Shown in pieces: positions 1 through 10,990 of a DNA stretch of 64,000 nucleotides; position 1 is the stretch's first letter; each line of letters starts with the position of its first letter. A model generated the notes under the pieces. It was not told the origin of the DNA, did not search any database, and saw only the letters and a list, made by a program, of their open reading frames with translations. Source of the stretch: Chaetomium olivaceum (taxonomy: Eukaryota; Ascomycota; Sordariomycetes; Sordariales; Chaetomiaceae); NCBI GenBank assembly GCA_039881045.1, contig JAYWVB010000017.1:124001-188000 (forward strand), written 5' to 3'. Both the position numbers and the translations under genes were made by a program.

Positions 1-953
1 TTCACTCGATTCTACTTCATAAACATCGTTGCCACTCTCGACTACGAACTTGCCTTCTTCATCATCACCAAGATAACCGGCCCAGCCCGGTTGGTTTACT
101 TCGCTAAAGCGTCGCTGCAGTAGTTTTGGTTAGTATCCTTGCCAACCTCTATTATCGGTTTTCTTACAAAAAGCTTGTTAAATTTGAAGTACACCCCGCC
201 AAAGAAGACGACTCTCCTCTCGTCGCCCTAGTCATCTCAAGTTAGCACCACCGAAATACCAGAAAAACAACGAGACGGGAAACTCACGACAGTCTCAGGC
301 TGATGCCATCCCCCGGCCGATCCTCCTCTATGATACTGTACCGACCCGCCCACCGCACCCGCCTGCGGGACACTCCCCTTGACTCCTATCGTCACGGAGT
401 TGTCTTTGTTGGTCCAGGCATTGATCCAAACCTCCTGCGCCGACCACGTGCTGGTCATGACATAAAAGCCGTGCGTCGCGACGTCCCCGCACATCTGCAA
501 CACCTTCTTCACGTTGGCCTTCGCCCACTTCCGGAAGGGCGCCTTGTGCGGGTACATGGCCAGCCGCACGGGGTCGCTGCAGAGCAGGACCGCCGCGAAG
601 TCCGACTGCGCGCTGTAGCTGAGTGCCGTCGAGAACTCGGCGGGTATGCCGGCGGCCAGGGCGGCTTCACCACTGATGGTGTCCCCCTTGACCGTGTTTG
701 TGTATCTTGGCCCCCATATCTCGGTGGATGGGGGTTTCAGGAGCGCGAACTCCGGTTTGCTCAACCCAGCCGCGTTCAGCGCGGATTCGTCGGTGAGGTC
801 GACGATGGCCTGCCATATTCCGCTATCGTCGATGTATCCACACGCGCCCGGCTTCGCCTGGTCGTGGATGTCGGAGGGCGGGTGGAATAGCCCGTAGCCG
901 GATCCCCACGTCGTCATCGCGTTGGCGTATCGCTCGTGCTGGTTTGGAGCCAT
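1..953 (-). CDS. Unknown conserved-looking protein, 3' end off the window
   Basis: The start is the ATG at 953. The first exon is 953-288 (222 codons). I then see two good introns on the minus strand. The first is 287-228, with donor GTGAGT, a CTAAC branch point and acceptor TAG. The second is 167-115, with donor GTAAGA, CTAAC and acceptor CAG. Joining exons 953-288, 227-168 and 114-1 keeps one frame open to the window edge, so the unspliced stop near 237 is intronic. The product has no signal peptide or membrane segment. It is rich in W, G and A near the N-terminus, and the last visible part is acidic. I do not recognise the family. The gene model is well supported; the function is unknown. 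Confidence 0.6.
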
Positions 954-1405
954 GCTGGATGGGACGATAGTTCTTCACAGTTCTCTATGGACCCCAAAGT
1001 ATTTGACTTAGAATGCTGTTGTATTTATAAGTATCGCTTTGACATGTCAGTCACGCAGAGTAAAGTTATCCTGGGCTTGAAGGGGTTTGTGAAACACAAG
1101 GCTGAGTCAACAGAAAAAGGTGGTGGCGCATATGTCTGGTCAGAAGACGTGGGAAGAAAGGTGCGCGGCACTACCTAAATATCTACCATGTACGAAGTAG
1201 TCTTGAATGAACCGCTGCTGCCGATGCAACCCAAAATGGTTGCAACGTGCACAGCCAGCATATCCGGAAGCCGGACCAGTCATATCGAGTGACAGCTGCG
1301 CCGTATGCACGAAGACGAACAATATTGCTCAGCTCCTTTCCCCTCCGAAGTCCAAACCCCTCAGCTCGCTATCTCCGCAAGAGGTCCGCATGAAGCTGGC
1401 ACGAC
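954..1405. other. Intergenic, divergent promoter region
   Basis: This is 452 bp between the divergent genes starting at 953 (-) and 1406 (+). Short open frames occur in it, but none has a recognisable domain or a splice pattern. I see no repeat or RNA gene. Confidence 0.5.
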
Positions 1406-3275
1406 ATGTCAAGTCCGCGAGGCCTACCCGAGCCATACGAGGCCGCTTTTGGGTTGTTCATATCCTGGAGAGACATTCACCCAACAGAAACTGCCATCAA
1501 GGACCAGCTGCAGGAACTGAAGGGCACCTTTGAGCATTGGTATAACTATGCTATCGAACACTGGGAAATTCCTTTGGAGAAGCCTTACAGAGCCTTGGAC
1601 CGCAAGCTTCGCGATTTTATTGACCAGAATGACGGGGAAAAGAGGCTCTTGATTGTCTTCTATCGCGGTCATGCCGTGAGAGACAAAGATTCGCTTGTTC
1701 TGAAGCTGTAAGTCAGTCATGACTCGCAATTGTTGTTGCGGACAGCCTTGCGTCCGGTTCAGTCTCAACACTGACCGCGATGGTAGGAGAAATGATAAGG
1801 AATCCCCTGGCTTGTCATGGACAGCGATTCAACACAAGCTCCTTGTCGACGTCAGCGCTGATGTTCTCCTGATACTTGACTGTTGCCACGCCGCCAGCGC
1901 CGCAAACTCGAGCTTGCTCGGCGAAGATGACAGTTCCTTGTCCCTTAGGGCGATAAGGCTGTTGGCAGCTGTCAACGACGGCGAGCAAGCTCTGTTGCGC
2001 AACGAGCGCACGTTTACCAATAATCTCATTGCACAGCTTGAGCTAAGCTACGACAGACCGATCAGGATTTACAACCTTTGGAAGAAGCTACATGATCGCT
2101 GCCGCCTCTGGGCGCAACTACCACAACGCGAGGGCGGAGGGTCGATGAACACGCCCCAGTTCCGCGACCTTTCCTCGCATATAGAGCGGGATATATGGCT
2201 CATGAGACTGGAACAGCCAGTTGATATGAACCCGCTACCTCAACAACCTCTGCAGAGAGCGCCTACGCCGCCATTAGAACAGTCCCCGGTGCCGCCGAGA
2301 CTGACCCTAGACGAACTGTTAAACGACGTTCACATACTTCTCACTAGTCACCCCGTATTAGGGTATTTCTTACCGGCGAACGACTTTATCGACCGGCAGG
2401 TTGTACGGAAAGCTGCAGTCTTCAAAGGAACCACAAACTTTGATGGCGGCGCCGGGGATCTTTTGCAAGATATGATCATGATATCCATGTATCAACAGGT
2501 AATCTATTGCGGTTAGTTACCTATCTCGCCACCTTCACAGTGTCGATGGTAGCTCAGTCACTCACGAATGAGTAGATGACAGCGGGTCAATGAGACAGGA
2601 AGGCCGTTGGGACAGCCAGATGACACTCGTCCAAAATATCACCCGGATCACGACCCAGCTTCTCCCCGAGGGTGAAGGGGTTGCCCTACGCTTCATCAAC
2701 CAAGAGGTGGATCCCTCACCAAACCTCACCCTTGAGAAGATACGGTCAATGGTTTCAGAGTCGTTGAGACCCGTTGGCACGACCGACATTGGCACAAACC
2801 TGAGACGTAAGGTCCTTGAGCCACTGGTGTACCGCAAGATTGAGTCCGGCGAATTCGAAAAACCGCTACTTGTCTTTATCATGACCGACGGTGCGCCGTA
2901 TCCCGAAAACAAGACTGAGCTCGCCAGTGTCATCTTGGAGTGCGGCAAAAGGCTGCAAGCTTCCGGATATCCTCGTCAAAGTGCGTCTTATCTTATTATT
3001 ATAGGAGTATCATTTGCTGATCATGGTAACTACTTCGCAGGCGTGATGTTCATAATTGGCCAGATTGGCACAGCCACCGAAGCAACTTCTTTCCTAGAGT
3101 TTCTCAGACACAATCGAGATATTGCCCCCGTGGTTTTCATCCTGAACGGTAGGCCATCGGTGAAGCTCCACTGCAAGCACTACACTCTACTCACGCATTG
3201 CCAGAGATCCTTGATTTAATGCTAGCGCGCTTCCATACAGACGATCAAGGGATCGATCAATTCGTGAGCATTTAG
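1406..3275 (+). CDS. Caspase-like domain fused to a von Willebrand A domain
   Basis: Five exons (1406-1707, 1787-2511, 2576-2980, 3041-3148, 3205-3275) splice in phase to about 536 aa. All introns are GT-AG and 56-79 nt. The N-terminal half resembles the fungal caspase-like (clan CD) domain. It has a histidine motif LLIVFYRGHA (the usual Gly after His is Ala) and a cysteine motif LILDCCHAAS. The C-terminal half is a vWA domain with a complete MIDAS: DDSGSM formed across the 2511/2576 junction, the Thr in GTTDIG, and the Asp in MTDGAP. The predicted role is a cytosolic protease or a regulated cell-death or stress component with a metal-dependent adhesion module. The role is inferred from families. 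The ATG at 1406 is the first after an in-frame stop and leaves a short N-terminus. The final 24-codon exon is the least certain part. Confidence 0.72.
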
Positions 3276-3726
3276 CCTCGCCCTATCGTTAATTCCGCCA
3301 CCAGCCCGGGTATTTAACATTGTTCTCTCGTAGCTCATACGAACCCTGTCGTCGGCCATACGGAATTAAGGCCGGACGAGAAGATGTCTCTGTTTTGGGC
3401 ACGCAGACACCACAAGCACTTCGTCGGGAAATAACCATCTCGTCACTTGTATCTGCTCTTCCATCCAGATGAAGGACTTAGCCACCTTCCAGCAAACACC
3501 TCGCTACCCTATTGACAAATGAAACTTGGCCGTACAGACCCCGTCCCTTAACGCCTGAAGAAGGGTGCCGCCGCCGGCTAGGTTGAGGCGGACACGGTAC
3601 CAAGAACATGACGAGCCCAACGCCGCCTATCCCAAAGTTAAAGAAAGCAACAAAAGAAATGCTGAGAGGTGAAGGAAGGGGATTGCCATCCCAGATCTGG
3701 TATCAAATCAAGTCCGCTGTCCCTGG
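3276..3726. other. Intergenic, convergent gene ends
   Basis: This is 451 bp between the 3' ends of the caspase-like/vWA gene and the RBR gene. I see no open frame, repeat or RNA gene that I can support. Confidence 0.5.
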
Positions 3727-4558
3727 TCACATGGCGCAGTCATCGCCGTGGTATCCATACGGCGCTCGTCCGCAGCGATAACAGAAATGGCATCCGCAAA
3801 AGCAGCTGTCTCAGTTAGCCATGTCAACATTAACTTAGCGCACTTAACAACATTGCTCACAGGATATGGTTACACCCCTCCGTCTTTTCCACCCACCGCT
3901 TGCACGCAGGGCAACGTTTCCTACCCCCCCAGTCAGCAGCTTGCACACAATCAACCGCCTTCCCACCCAACAGCCGGCCCCCCCGAAAGAGAAACATCAA
4001 CCAGAAAGAGAACATACCAGCCCATCTCCCTCACCAACCCCCGGAACCCCTCCTCCGCCACCTCCTCGGCGCCCTTCCTCCCGCCCACCGTCCCCCCCAC
4101 GCCCATCACCCCATCACACCCCGCCCCCGCTGCCCCCATACCCACATGCGCCCTGCCACCACAACGCACGCACGTCCTGCCATGACACCCCCTGCACCGC
4201 CCACTCCGCCCATCGCGCAGCACCACCGGAATGAACCGCCCACACCGCGGCTCCGCACAGTACAGCTTGTCCGCGGCGTCGTGCTCGGCCAGCCGGGCGC
4301 GGTAGGCGGCGGCCTCGGCGGACTGCAGGTGCAGGTGGGCGCGCAGTTCGCGGAGCGGGAGGCGCGCGCCGGGGCAGCATTGCACGGGGCGGAACTGGAA
4401 GGGCCCCGATCCCGGGGTGGTGGTGGTGGAGGAGGTGCTGAGGGTGAAGTTGCGGCGCAGGCAGGGCAGACAGTGCGAGTGGGAGCAGGGGAAGGTGGGG
4501 TGCGGACGGGATGGGGGAGGGGCGTGGTGCAGATTGTGCAGTGGGCGGTTGGTTCCAT
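3727..4558 (-). CDS. RBR-type (RING-IBR-RING) E3 ubiquitin ligase, one frameshift in RING1
   Basis: Exons are 4558-4018, 3920-3861 and 3805-3727. The introns 4017-3921 and 3860-3806 are GT-AG. RING1 begins CTIC near the N-terminus and continues PCSHSHCLPC. The IBR has LYC-x4-C, then CRGC, CVRC and CGGRAH. Exon 2 encodes CPACKRWVEKTEGCNHI, and exon 3 completes the Rcat domain with CFCGCHFCYRCG. The Cys of EGCNHI matches the catalytic Cys of RBR ligases, which takes ubiquitin from E2 as a thioester. Between CTIC and PCSHSHC the frame must change. One extra base in the C-rich run near 4505-4520 would fix it and gives a 226-aa protein whose total length is divisible by three. I read this as a sequencing or assembly indel, or alternatively a recent mutation. 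The two downstream exons lie outside any long open frame and were found by splice sites and the Cys/His pattern. Confidence 0.75.
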
Positions 4559-5849
4559 GGTGGGTGGGTTGTGTGTTGTGTTGTGTGTGTGTCTGTCAGT
4601 TTGTATGTGTCGGGTGTGTGGGTAGTAATAAGGGGATGGTGGGTAGTGTTGAAGGGGGGTGGATAAGGGGGATTTTATGGTGAGATGCCGGTTGTGCTTC
4701 GGTTGGCTTCGAGGAGGGCCGTAATAATTGGTATAAAGCGGGTGATGAGAGGTTGAAACCTGAGCAGAGAGATGCGCTGTCTCATCCTGGGGTTTATGGA
4801 GAAGTAGCAGTAGCGTAAAATCGGGTCGAGTGATGGGAGAAGCTGAGCGGCCACGGGAGTCGAAGATGTCTTCATGGCCGGAATTCGGGCCTGCAAATAC
4901 GGCCGCAGACAGACACTAAAGAGAAACAGGCATGATGCGACTTGTGGTTCAACGCTGCGCTCGAGCAGTGGTTCGGCTGATGACGGTTGCCCAAGCTGTT
5001 GTCATTCGTTGGGCAGCTTTACACGCCAGTGACGACACAGGGCGGGGCGTGGTTCGTAGATTGATAAGCTCGGACACTTGGTGGCTCTTGGAGGGCATGC
5101 TGATGATGCGCGACCACTTGTCATCGAATGCCACGCCATTTTTGTGGGAGACGTGAGTTTTGAGGAGTTTGTTGTCTGCTGAAGATGAAACAAACAGGCA
5201 CACTGCAGGCACACCCGAGTCACCCGACTACACTGCAGGCAGCCAAGGAACTATAGGGGACGACGATGCAGGACTGCCGAACACTACAGGCATTATTGAG
5301 TCATGGGAGGTTGCCTGCGATAACGTTACTTTATGCGTCAACTCAAAGACCAGAAGACAAGTGTCCTAGCTTTAGCCTGCAAATTAGTACTCACGTTAAT
5401 GTGATCATATTGTCCTTGGCCCCAACCATTAGTTCCGCCGCGGAGAAGAAACGAGGAAAATAATCATTGTTTCAATTACAAGTGCTTCTAATGATACATT
5501 ACACGAACTCGACGAGTTGAAATGCTTGCGCAGTTACCAAGGGATGGTATTGTTGGGCCTAGGCACAGTATCTAGGTAGGCTCACTTCAAGTTTCAAGTC
5601 GTTGATGCTAATTAAGGACAACGAAGCAGAAACCTCGGCACGGATTTCATTACATTGGACCTAACGATACGAAGGAGAAACATTCAAAGGGATTATTAAG
5701 ACGAGACTTTATTTATAAATCGAAAAGTCCCCTTAGAACACAAGTCAAGTTTTCCGCCGCATGGGGGCGACTACACCATCGGGAACTCTAAAAAATAAAA
5801 ATAAAGAAAAGAAAAGAATACATCTGTCTCAAAAATGCAAAAGCTCACC
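4559..5849. other. Intergenic, no gene seen
   Basis: About 1.3 kb. The part next to the RBR start (4560-4660) is GT-rich simple sequence. The rest has only short open frames without domains or plausible introns. A-rich sequence at 5790-5820 probably belongs to the tail of the adjacent SINE candidate. Confidence 0.5.
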
Positions 5850-6125
5850 GGCTAGCCCCTTGAAGGGAGGTAGCCGGCTACGAAACCCCCTTAGGGGGTT
5901 TACTCCGTGTGCCCAGTTCTTGCCAGCCCGGTGATGCCCCGTCGGGCCGATGCGGGCTGCGTAATTTCATATGGAGGACTCTACCAGCGTCCCAGTACCT
6001 CCCAGAAAACCCACGGTAGCAGCATGATTCGAACCCATGACCTGCCCTTAAGTCCGGGACTTACTTGTCATGGTGAACCAGCTGGTACGTGGGGAGGACC
6101 ACCGCCTGACCGCTGGGCTACCCAG
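5850..6125 (-). repeat. tRNA-derived SINE candidate
   Basis: Read on the minus strand, an A-box-like TAGCCCAGCGGT lies at 6120-6109 and a B-box-like GGGTTCGAATC at 6036-6026. They are about 73 nt apart, so this is not a normal tRNA. The body continues through inverted segments (the GC-rich palindromic part at about 5850-5905) and ends near an A/T-rich stretch (5790-5840, A-rich on the plus strand). An internal pol III promoter followed by a non-tRNA body and a simple tail is the SINE plan. I cannot define target-site duplications by eye, so the ends are approximate. Confidence 0.45.
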
Positions 6126-6591
6126 CCAGGTCCGTGGTCCTCGTTGGAAATCGACTGCGCGGACCTTCCTTATAATGAATGCACGGGCGGCATGTCACGC
6201 CCATTAGGCCAAACTGCATGCGACTGAGATCACCAAAAGTGATTTATGTTCCGCTGTATCCACGCCGGCGACTGGTGTTTAGCAATTCTGTTCAACCACT
6301 TCTTCCCGACCCGCAACGCTCAACATGCCCAACCACTCTCGCCGATCTAATGCCAACAACCAACCCATGCCTTTATGTAGGTATATACATAGGTATACAT
6401 GTGCCCGTCAGTCATCCGCCCTCCGATCCAGAGCAGCGGCAAAACCAAACGCTCCAAAAAGGAAAAAGAAAACAAAAAGAAAACATGAGATCTAACCCGC
6501 CCCAAACGCCGGCAAATGTTTCCAACCACCACCCACTTCCACAACAACAACAACAACCACTACCGCGCCCCCACCACCTCTGTTAGTCCCC
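6126..6591. other. Intergenic, no gene seen
   Basis: About 465 bp downstream of the PMP24-like gene. It has an A-rich stretch at 6450-6490 and a CAA repeat at 6540-6557. No coding evidence. Confidence 0.5.
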
Positions 6592-7555
6592 TCACTCATT
6601 ATGCCAAAGCAACGTCCTCAACCCCTCCCACCTCTCCGAATCCTTATAAATATACGTCATGCTACTCCGCAAACTCCCCTGCAACTCCATCGGATACCAC
6701 CTGAACAAATGCATCACCGCCGCCCACGACGCGCTCGCAAACAGCGGCCACGCGGCGTTAGAGAGGGCCGCGCTGGCCTCCGGCGTCGATATCAGCGGCA
6801 ATCCCACACCAGGCTTCACGGCCAGCCGCGCGAGCGCCAGCACCACGCGCGCGAACACGTAGATGACGATCTGCTGGTTCACGCTGGGGATCTTATTCGA
6901 GCGCGGCGAGCGCTGGCCGAAGACGACATACCCGCCGAGGAGGCCCGCGAGGAAGCTGTCGTAGGGGCCTGGAGGAGAAGGGAGGAGGGGCATGTTAGTT
7001 TTGGTTCGGGGGATAAAAAGCGGAGGGGGGGAGGGGAGAGGTGATGATGGGGTGTGCTTGCCTTCCTTGCCCGGCGTCGCGACGTAGTGCTTGAGGAACA
7101 GGCAGGCGATCTTGTAGATGGTGGCGAACAGGGCCAGGTTTCTAGCGTGTGTGCGTGTCGCGCGGAAGACGAGCCATGCCTTTTCGCGGAGGCTAGACGG
7201 GGGGTCGGGTTAGCTTTTGCGGTTTGGAGAGGAGGGCAGGGGGCTAAGAAGCCGAACATACGTTCCGGAGCGGAAGAGCACCATCATCCTGTATCACTCG
7301 CGTCAGCCTCTGCGTCGCACATGGACCGGGTAATGTGTGGGGCCTCTCCATACACAAGCGCATGCGGAAACCGCACTTTGGTGCCGTAGACGGCGCCATT
7401 GCGCGCGCCCTTGAGGACGGCGAGCAGGTCGTGGTATTTCGGGTCGAGGACGATGCGCTCGGCGGCAGCCTGGTTTCGCGCGGTCAGAGATTTTCCCCCT
7501 TTGACAGCCTGCGGCCAAATCGCACCTTGATGCTTTCCAGGGCGGCGGCCGACAT
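6592..7555 (-). CDS. PMP24/PXMP4-like peroxisomal membrane protein
   Basis: Exons are 7555-7526, 7469-7354, 7288-7262, 7192-7062 and 6968-6592, spliced to 681 nt (226 aa), the usual size of this family. Recognisable stretches are DPKYHDLLAVLKGARNGAVYG, KVRFPHALV, VLFRSGTL and YDSFLAGLLGGYVVFGQRS. They match the Tim17/Tim22/Tim23/Pmp24 superfamily member PMP24. The predicted product is an integral peroxisomal membrane protein with several hydrophobic segments and a basic N-terminal half. Four introns are needed. The fourth (7061-6969) has a GC-AG donor (GCAAGC) with acceptor CAG, while the others are GT-AG. The tiny 27-nt third exon is supported because it restores family sequence and phase on both sides. 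Start ATG 7555 gives a short Ala-rich N-terminus before the first intron. Confidence 0.82.
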
Positions 7556-8484
7556 GGTGCCTCGGCAATTCGGAAACGGGGCGGATTGGATGGGCGCGCG
7601 ATGGTTCGGCTCGGTGGGTGCACTGCGCGCGACGACGAGGTCAAACACCGGATTCTACCGCATCGGGGTATGCGTCGAGGGTCGAAGGACGTCGAGGGAC
7701 CTGGATAAGGGATATCGGATACGGGGTTGTTGTTAGGAACTGGAGCGGCGTCGAGACGGGAGAGGTTCGGCTAAGACTTGTGGAAGCCGTGGAGACGGCA
7801 CTTGTCGGCTCAAACCCCTGTCGCTGGGCGCGCTGGGGTTGCGACGTCCCCGCGGGGAATGACGCAGGGGTCATTTTGCAGGCAGTGTATTTGCATGTGA
7901 AGGTGTCCCCTCCTCCCTCCCTGATCTGTTCTTCTCACCCTAACCCTATACAATTCGCGCCGCAGAGCCTGAGTGGTTTATTGGTTGATCACAAGAAGTC
8001 AGGTAAGGGAGTGCCTTACTCTTTTGTGCGACGAACATGACAGTGTTGCCCAATTGGGTGCTAAAGAGGGAAAGGCACTTCTGAGTCACCCAAATGGAGC
8101 GATTTTCGGTACAAAGGGAGGGCAACAAACCTGGATCAATCACTTTTACTTCACATCACTTTGAGCGGCCGATCAGGACGTTAATATCATTGGGTTCCGG
8201 TAACAGACTGGCCTCAAAGGCTGTGCCTTAACCACGCCCTCCCGATCTGAAACACCAACACCATTAATACAGGTGCCTATTCCGTCTCTGCAACATAATA
8301 AGCCCAACACGTTGCCGCTTCAACCATAACGGTTTCTGGTAGATTCATTGAGCACCCTACCCGCGACAACTCAACTCATTTAAAGGATAAATTCCCATCC
8401 TTCGATTGTCAACCCCAGGCCGGGACTACACAATAACGACATCGCTAAAACCAGAGGCCGCTTCGACTGCTACTACCACCCAAC
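7556..8484. other. Intergenic, no gene seen
   Basis: About 930 bp between divergent genes. It contains CCCTAACCCTA at 7937-7948, which resembles a short telomere-type or telo-box motif. Open frames here are short and featureless. Both flanking promoters must lie here. Confidence 0.5.
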
Positions 8485-8937
8485 ATGCCGTTCTTCCGCC
8501 ACGGCGCCAACGATGGCAAGAAAAACGACTTCGAGCCTCGTACCTACTTCTTCTACGGCAGCCTGATGGACCGTGACGTGCTGGTGAAAGTCGCTCAGCT
8601 GGACGACGAGCCCGACCTGCAGGACGCATGGGTCGAGGGCTTCGAGATGAAGATGTGGGGCGGCGTCTACCCGGTCCTGTTGCCGACCGGCAACCCCGAT
8701 AACCGGATCAGGGGCAAGGCATGGCGCGCCACTACCCTGGACCAGTGCCTGCGCCTGCAGCGGTACGAGACGTCGGCGTACAAGTCTGCCGACTGTCTTC
8801 TGTACCATCCTGATGGCGGCGAGCCGACGGAGGGTTGCGTGTTTGTGTGGGCTAACGAACGCCGAAATCGCGAGCTCGTGGAAGGGGTGTTCGATTTGGA
8901 GTACTGGCAGAAGACTCACAAGCCGGGTCGCTTTTAG
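8485..8937 (+). CDS. AIG2/gamma-glutamylcyclotransferase-like protein
   Basis: Single exon, 150 aa. Near the N-terminus the motif YFFYGSLMDRDVL carries the YGSL substrate-loop signature of the GGCT/AIG2 fold. RLQRYETSAYKSADCLLY carries the Glu that corresponds to the catalytic acid of this fold, and EGCVFVWA is a late beta strand. Family members cyclise gamma-glutamyl peptides or amines, but many fungal AIG2-like proteins have no proven substrate, so I call only the fold. The start ATG at 8485 has a purine-poor CAAC context but is the only one before the YGSL strand. No signal peptide; likely cytosolic. Confidence 0.82.
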   Translation: MPFFRHGANDGKKNDFEPRTYFFYGSLMDRDVLVKVAQLDDEPDLQDAWVEGFEMKMWGGVYPVLLPTGNPDNRIRGKAWRATTLDQCLRLQRYETSAYKSADCLLYHPDGGEPTEGCVFVWANERRNRELVEGVFDLEYWQKTHKPGRF

Positions 8938-9469
8938 AGTTCTGTCTTGGACCTACTCATTAAGAAGGGGTTCGGGGGGAGGGGGGTTCGGGATTGGTTG
9001 AAGTCGGAAGGTGGCGCCGGTGGAAGTAAGGAAGGAAGTCAGAGATAGATTTCGCCATTAGGACACCGATAGAGGAAAATAGATCGTGTTGCCGACCATA
9101 TTTGATAAGAACATCCGTTGATCCTGTTCAAGTTCCCTCCCACAGTCTCAGGTGCATAAACTGACCCGCTAGGTATTCATGTGAAATTCTAATACTAGGT
9201 ACATATACCTGAGCGCGAAAATAGGAGGAAGCTTGTATTTAAGACTACCTTACGATTTTTCGCCCTACAGGGACTACTGCAGTCTTGTTAGTAAGTAATA
9301 TAAATAGTTCGCTAAGTTTACTGTTGAAACGATTACTTATACACTTGTTGTGCACCTTTTTTAACTTTACCGGACCCTCGGCCCCAACCCCATTGATACT
9401 TTCAGGAGTTCTTTATAGAGATAGGCGCTTGTTAATTCGTCATATGAAGCTGGTTTATGAAGCAAGCTA
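8938..9469. other. Intergenic, no gene seen
   Basis: About 530 bp, AT-richer toward 9170-9400, ending at the CA-repeat that forms the 3' end of the neighbouring LINE. No coding signal. Confidence 0.5.
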
Positions 9470-10990
9470 CACACACACACACACCACACACAATTTATTC
9501 CGCCGGCGGGCTTAACCCGAAAGGGCAACTATACAATCTGACTATATACATTTCCCAAGATATGACCTGATCTCGTCAAAGCCCATACAGAGTACATTCT
9601 AGTTCATGCCGTCTCTTGTACCATTTCTCTTCGGATTCTCGTGGGTTAGTAGGGTTGTTAGTAGGCTGGCTTGAAGGCGATTCTCCAAGTGTTCAACGTC
9701 CTATCTTCGGCGGCTGAAGCGGCGCCTGCTGTCCGTGGCACGAGGTGAGGAGTGTGGGCTCGGTCGGGTGTAGTGTGTTGGATGTCTTAGTTGGCCTGCG
9801 GTTGGGTTGTGTCAGGCCGGAGAGATGGGTAAAGCCTCTGGCAGTTTCGACTGAACGATTCGTGGGGGCCACCGCAGAGGACGCACTTGGCAACCATTTC
9901 ACAGCAGTTGCCGTGGTGGTGGCCCTCCTTGGCGCACTTGGCGCACACTTGAGAGTTCCTGCACTGGAAAGTTTTGTGGCCGATTTGCTGGCAGTTGTAG
10001 CATTGTTCCGGTCGCATCCGACGTTCGAAGATTCCGTGTATCCTGACTCTCCTCCGGCGTAGAAGAAGCTCTCGCTGAGCAGCCTCCTAGCGTCGCCGAG
10101 TTTCGTGACGTATACTACCATGGATCCATATGCTTTTGCGGCGTCCCTTCGGCTCAACCAGGCCAGCTTGGCAATCTGCACGTCGTTTTCCTGGCCCAGG
10201 GCTTCTGCGGCTCCGGGAAGGATCTTTCCTTCGTGGTCAATGACAACCGTACGGTTGACGTTGTCGACTTTGACCGGGTACAGCTGGTCTCGAAGGACTC
10301 TTGCACCCGGCGTCTTCTTTGCTTCAACGATATTCTTGATTTTCTTTACCTCCTCTTCGTTCCTGCCAATGATCCTAAGACGGTTGGTGCTTCCTCTATC
10401 TCTGGTAACGGCAACACACCGCCAGCTAGGCTGGTCGCCAGGCGTTCGCATTTCATTCTCAATGAGCTTTCGAAGTGCTACTGGTGTAGTCTCTCCAATG
10501 TGTTCCTCTGGAACCCTAGACGTATCCACCGTGCAGAACGCAGGTTCCGGCGTCGTCACCCGACCCGTGGAGGAGGCCGGGGTGTGAATGCTAACTGGAG
10601 GGGTCAGTCTGGCGACGTCCGCATATGCTGGTCGACCCGATGTGGTTCCTTGAACTCCCATCATGGCGTGTAGCTGCAGTCTGGTGTGCTCAAGCTCGCT
10701 GCGAGCTTGAGTGAGCTCCTCTCGCGCTTGCGACAACTCTTGAGTCAACTGGGCCGTTATTTTAGCGACCTCCTCTGCCATGTAGTCCTTCAACTTTCTG
10801 AACTGCATGAGAACTTCTGCGTTGATGTTATCCAACTTCTTGTTGAATTCATGATCCACGGCTTGCTCCGGGCCTCGGGTCTCTTCGCTCGCCTCGTCGA
10901 CTGCTGCAACCTGGATGGTGCAATTCTTGTGATTCCTCGGCATTTTCTCATTGTCGTTTTCTTCCTCAATCCATATCTTCTTTTTGTAGA
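9470..10990 (-). mobile_element. Internally deleted Tad-like LINE (ORF1 joined to 3' end)
   Basis: Read on the minus strand, the element runs from an ORF1 start near 10943 to a GT-rich 3' tail at about 9490-9470. The terminal segment (9490-9720), with a GCCCGCCGGCGG-type motif followed by AATAAATTGTGTG, is the same as the ends at 11291-11424 and 23078-23208. ORF2 (endonuclease and reverse transcriptase) is absent. ORF1 runs straight into sequence that follows ORF2 in the copy at 22.9 kb. It is therefore a non-autonomous or dead derivative. The 5' end is approximate. Confidence 0.65.
9693..10943 (-). pseudogene. LINE ORF1 (Gag-like) with frameshift
   Basis: The ATG at 10943 opens a frame with a long coiled coil (about residues 30-90, rich in E, Q, L and A), then a charged RNA-binding-like middle. 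Three CCHC zinc knuckles follow in another frame at about 10010-9840: CYNCQQIGHKTFQC, CAKCAKEGHHHGNC and CVLCGGPHESFSRNC. The change of frame lies near 10040-10020. The last residues are encoded by 3' terminal LINE sequence, which shows the ORF2 deletion. The family role is binding LINE RNA. This copy cannot make the complete protein. Confidence 0.7.

Noticed and set aside
3748..4625. Plus-strand open frames across the RBR gene
   Set aside because: Low-complexity Pro/His/Arg sequence, complementary to the Cys/His-encoding strand. The minus strand has domains and introns.
6026..6120. A functional tRNA gene
   Set aside because: A- and B-boxes are too far apart and no cloverleaf with a 7-bp acceptor stem forms; a SINE fits better.
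7937..7948. Interstitial telomere repeat CCCTAACCCTA
   Set aside because: Fewer than two units; consistent with chance or a telo-box promoter element.
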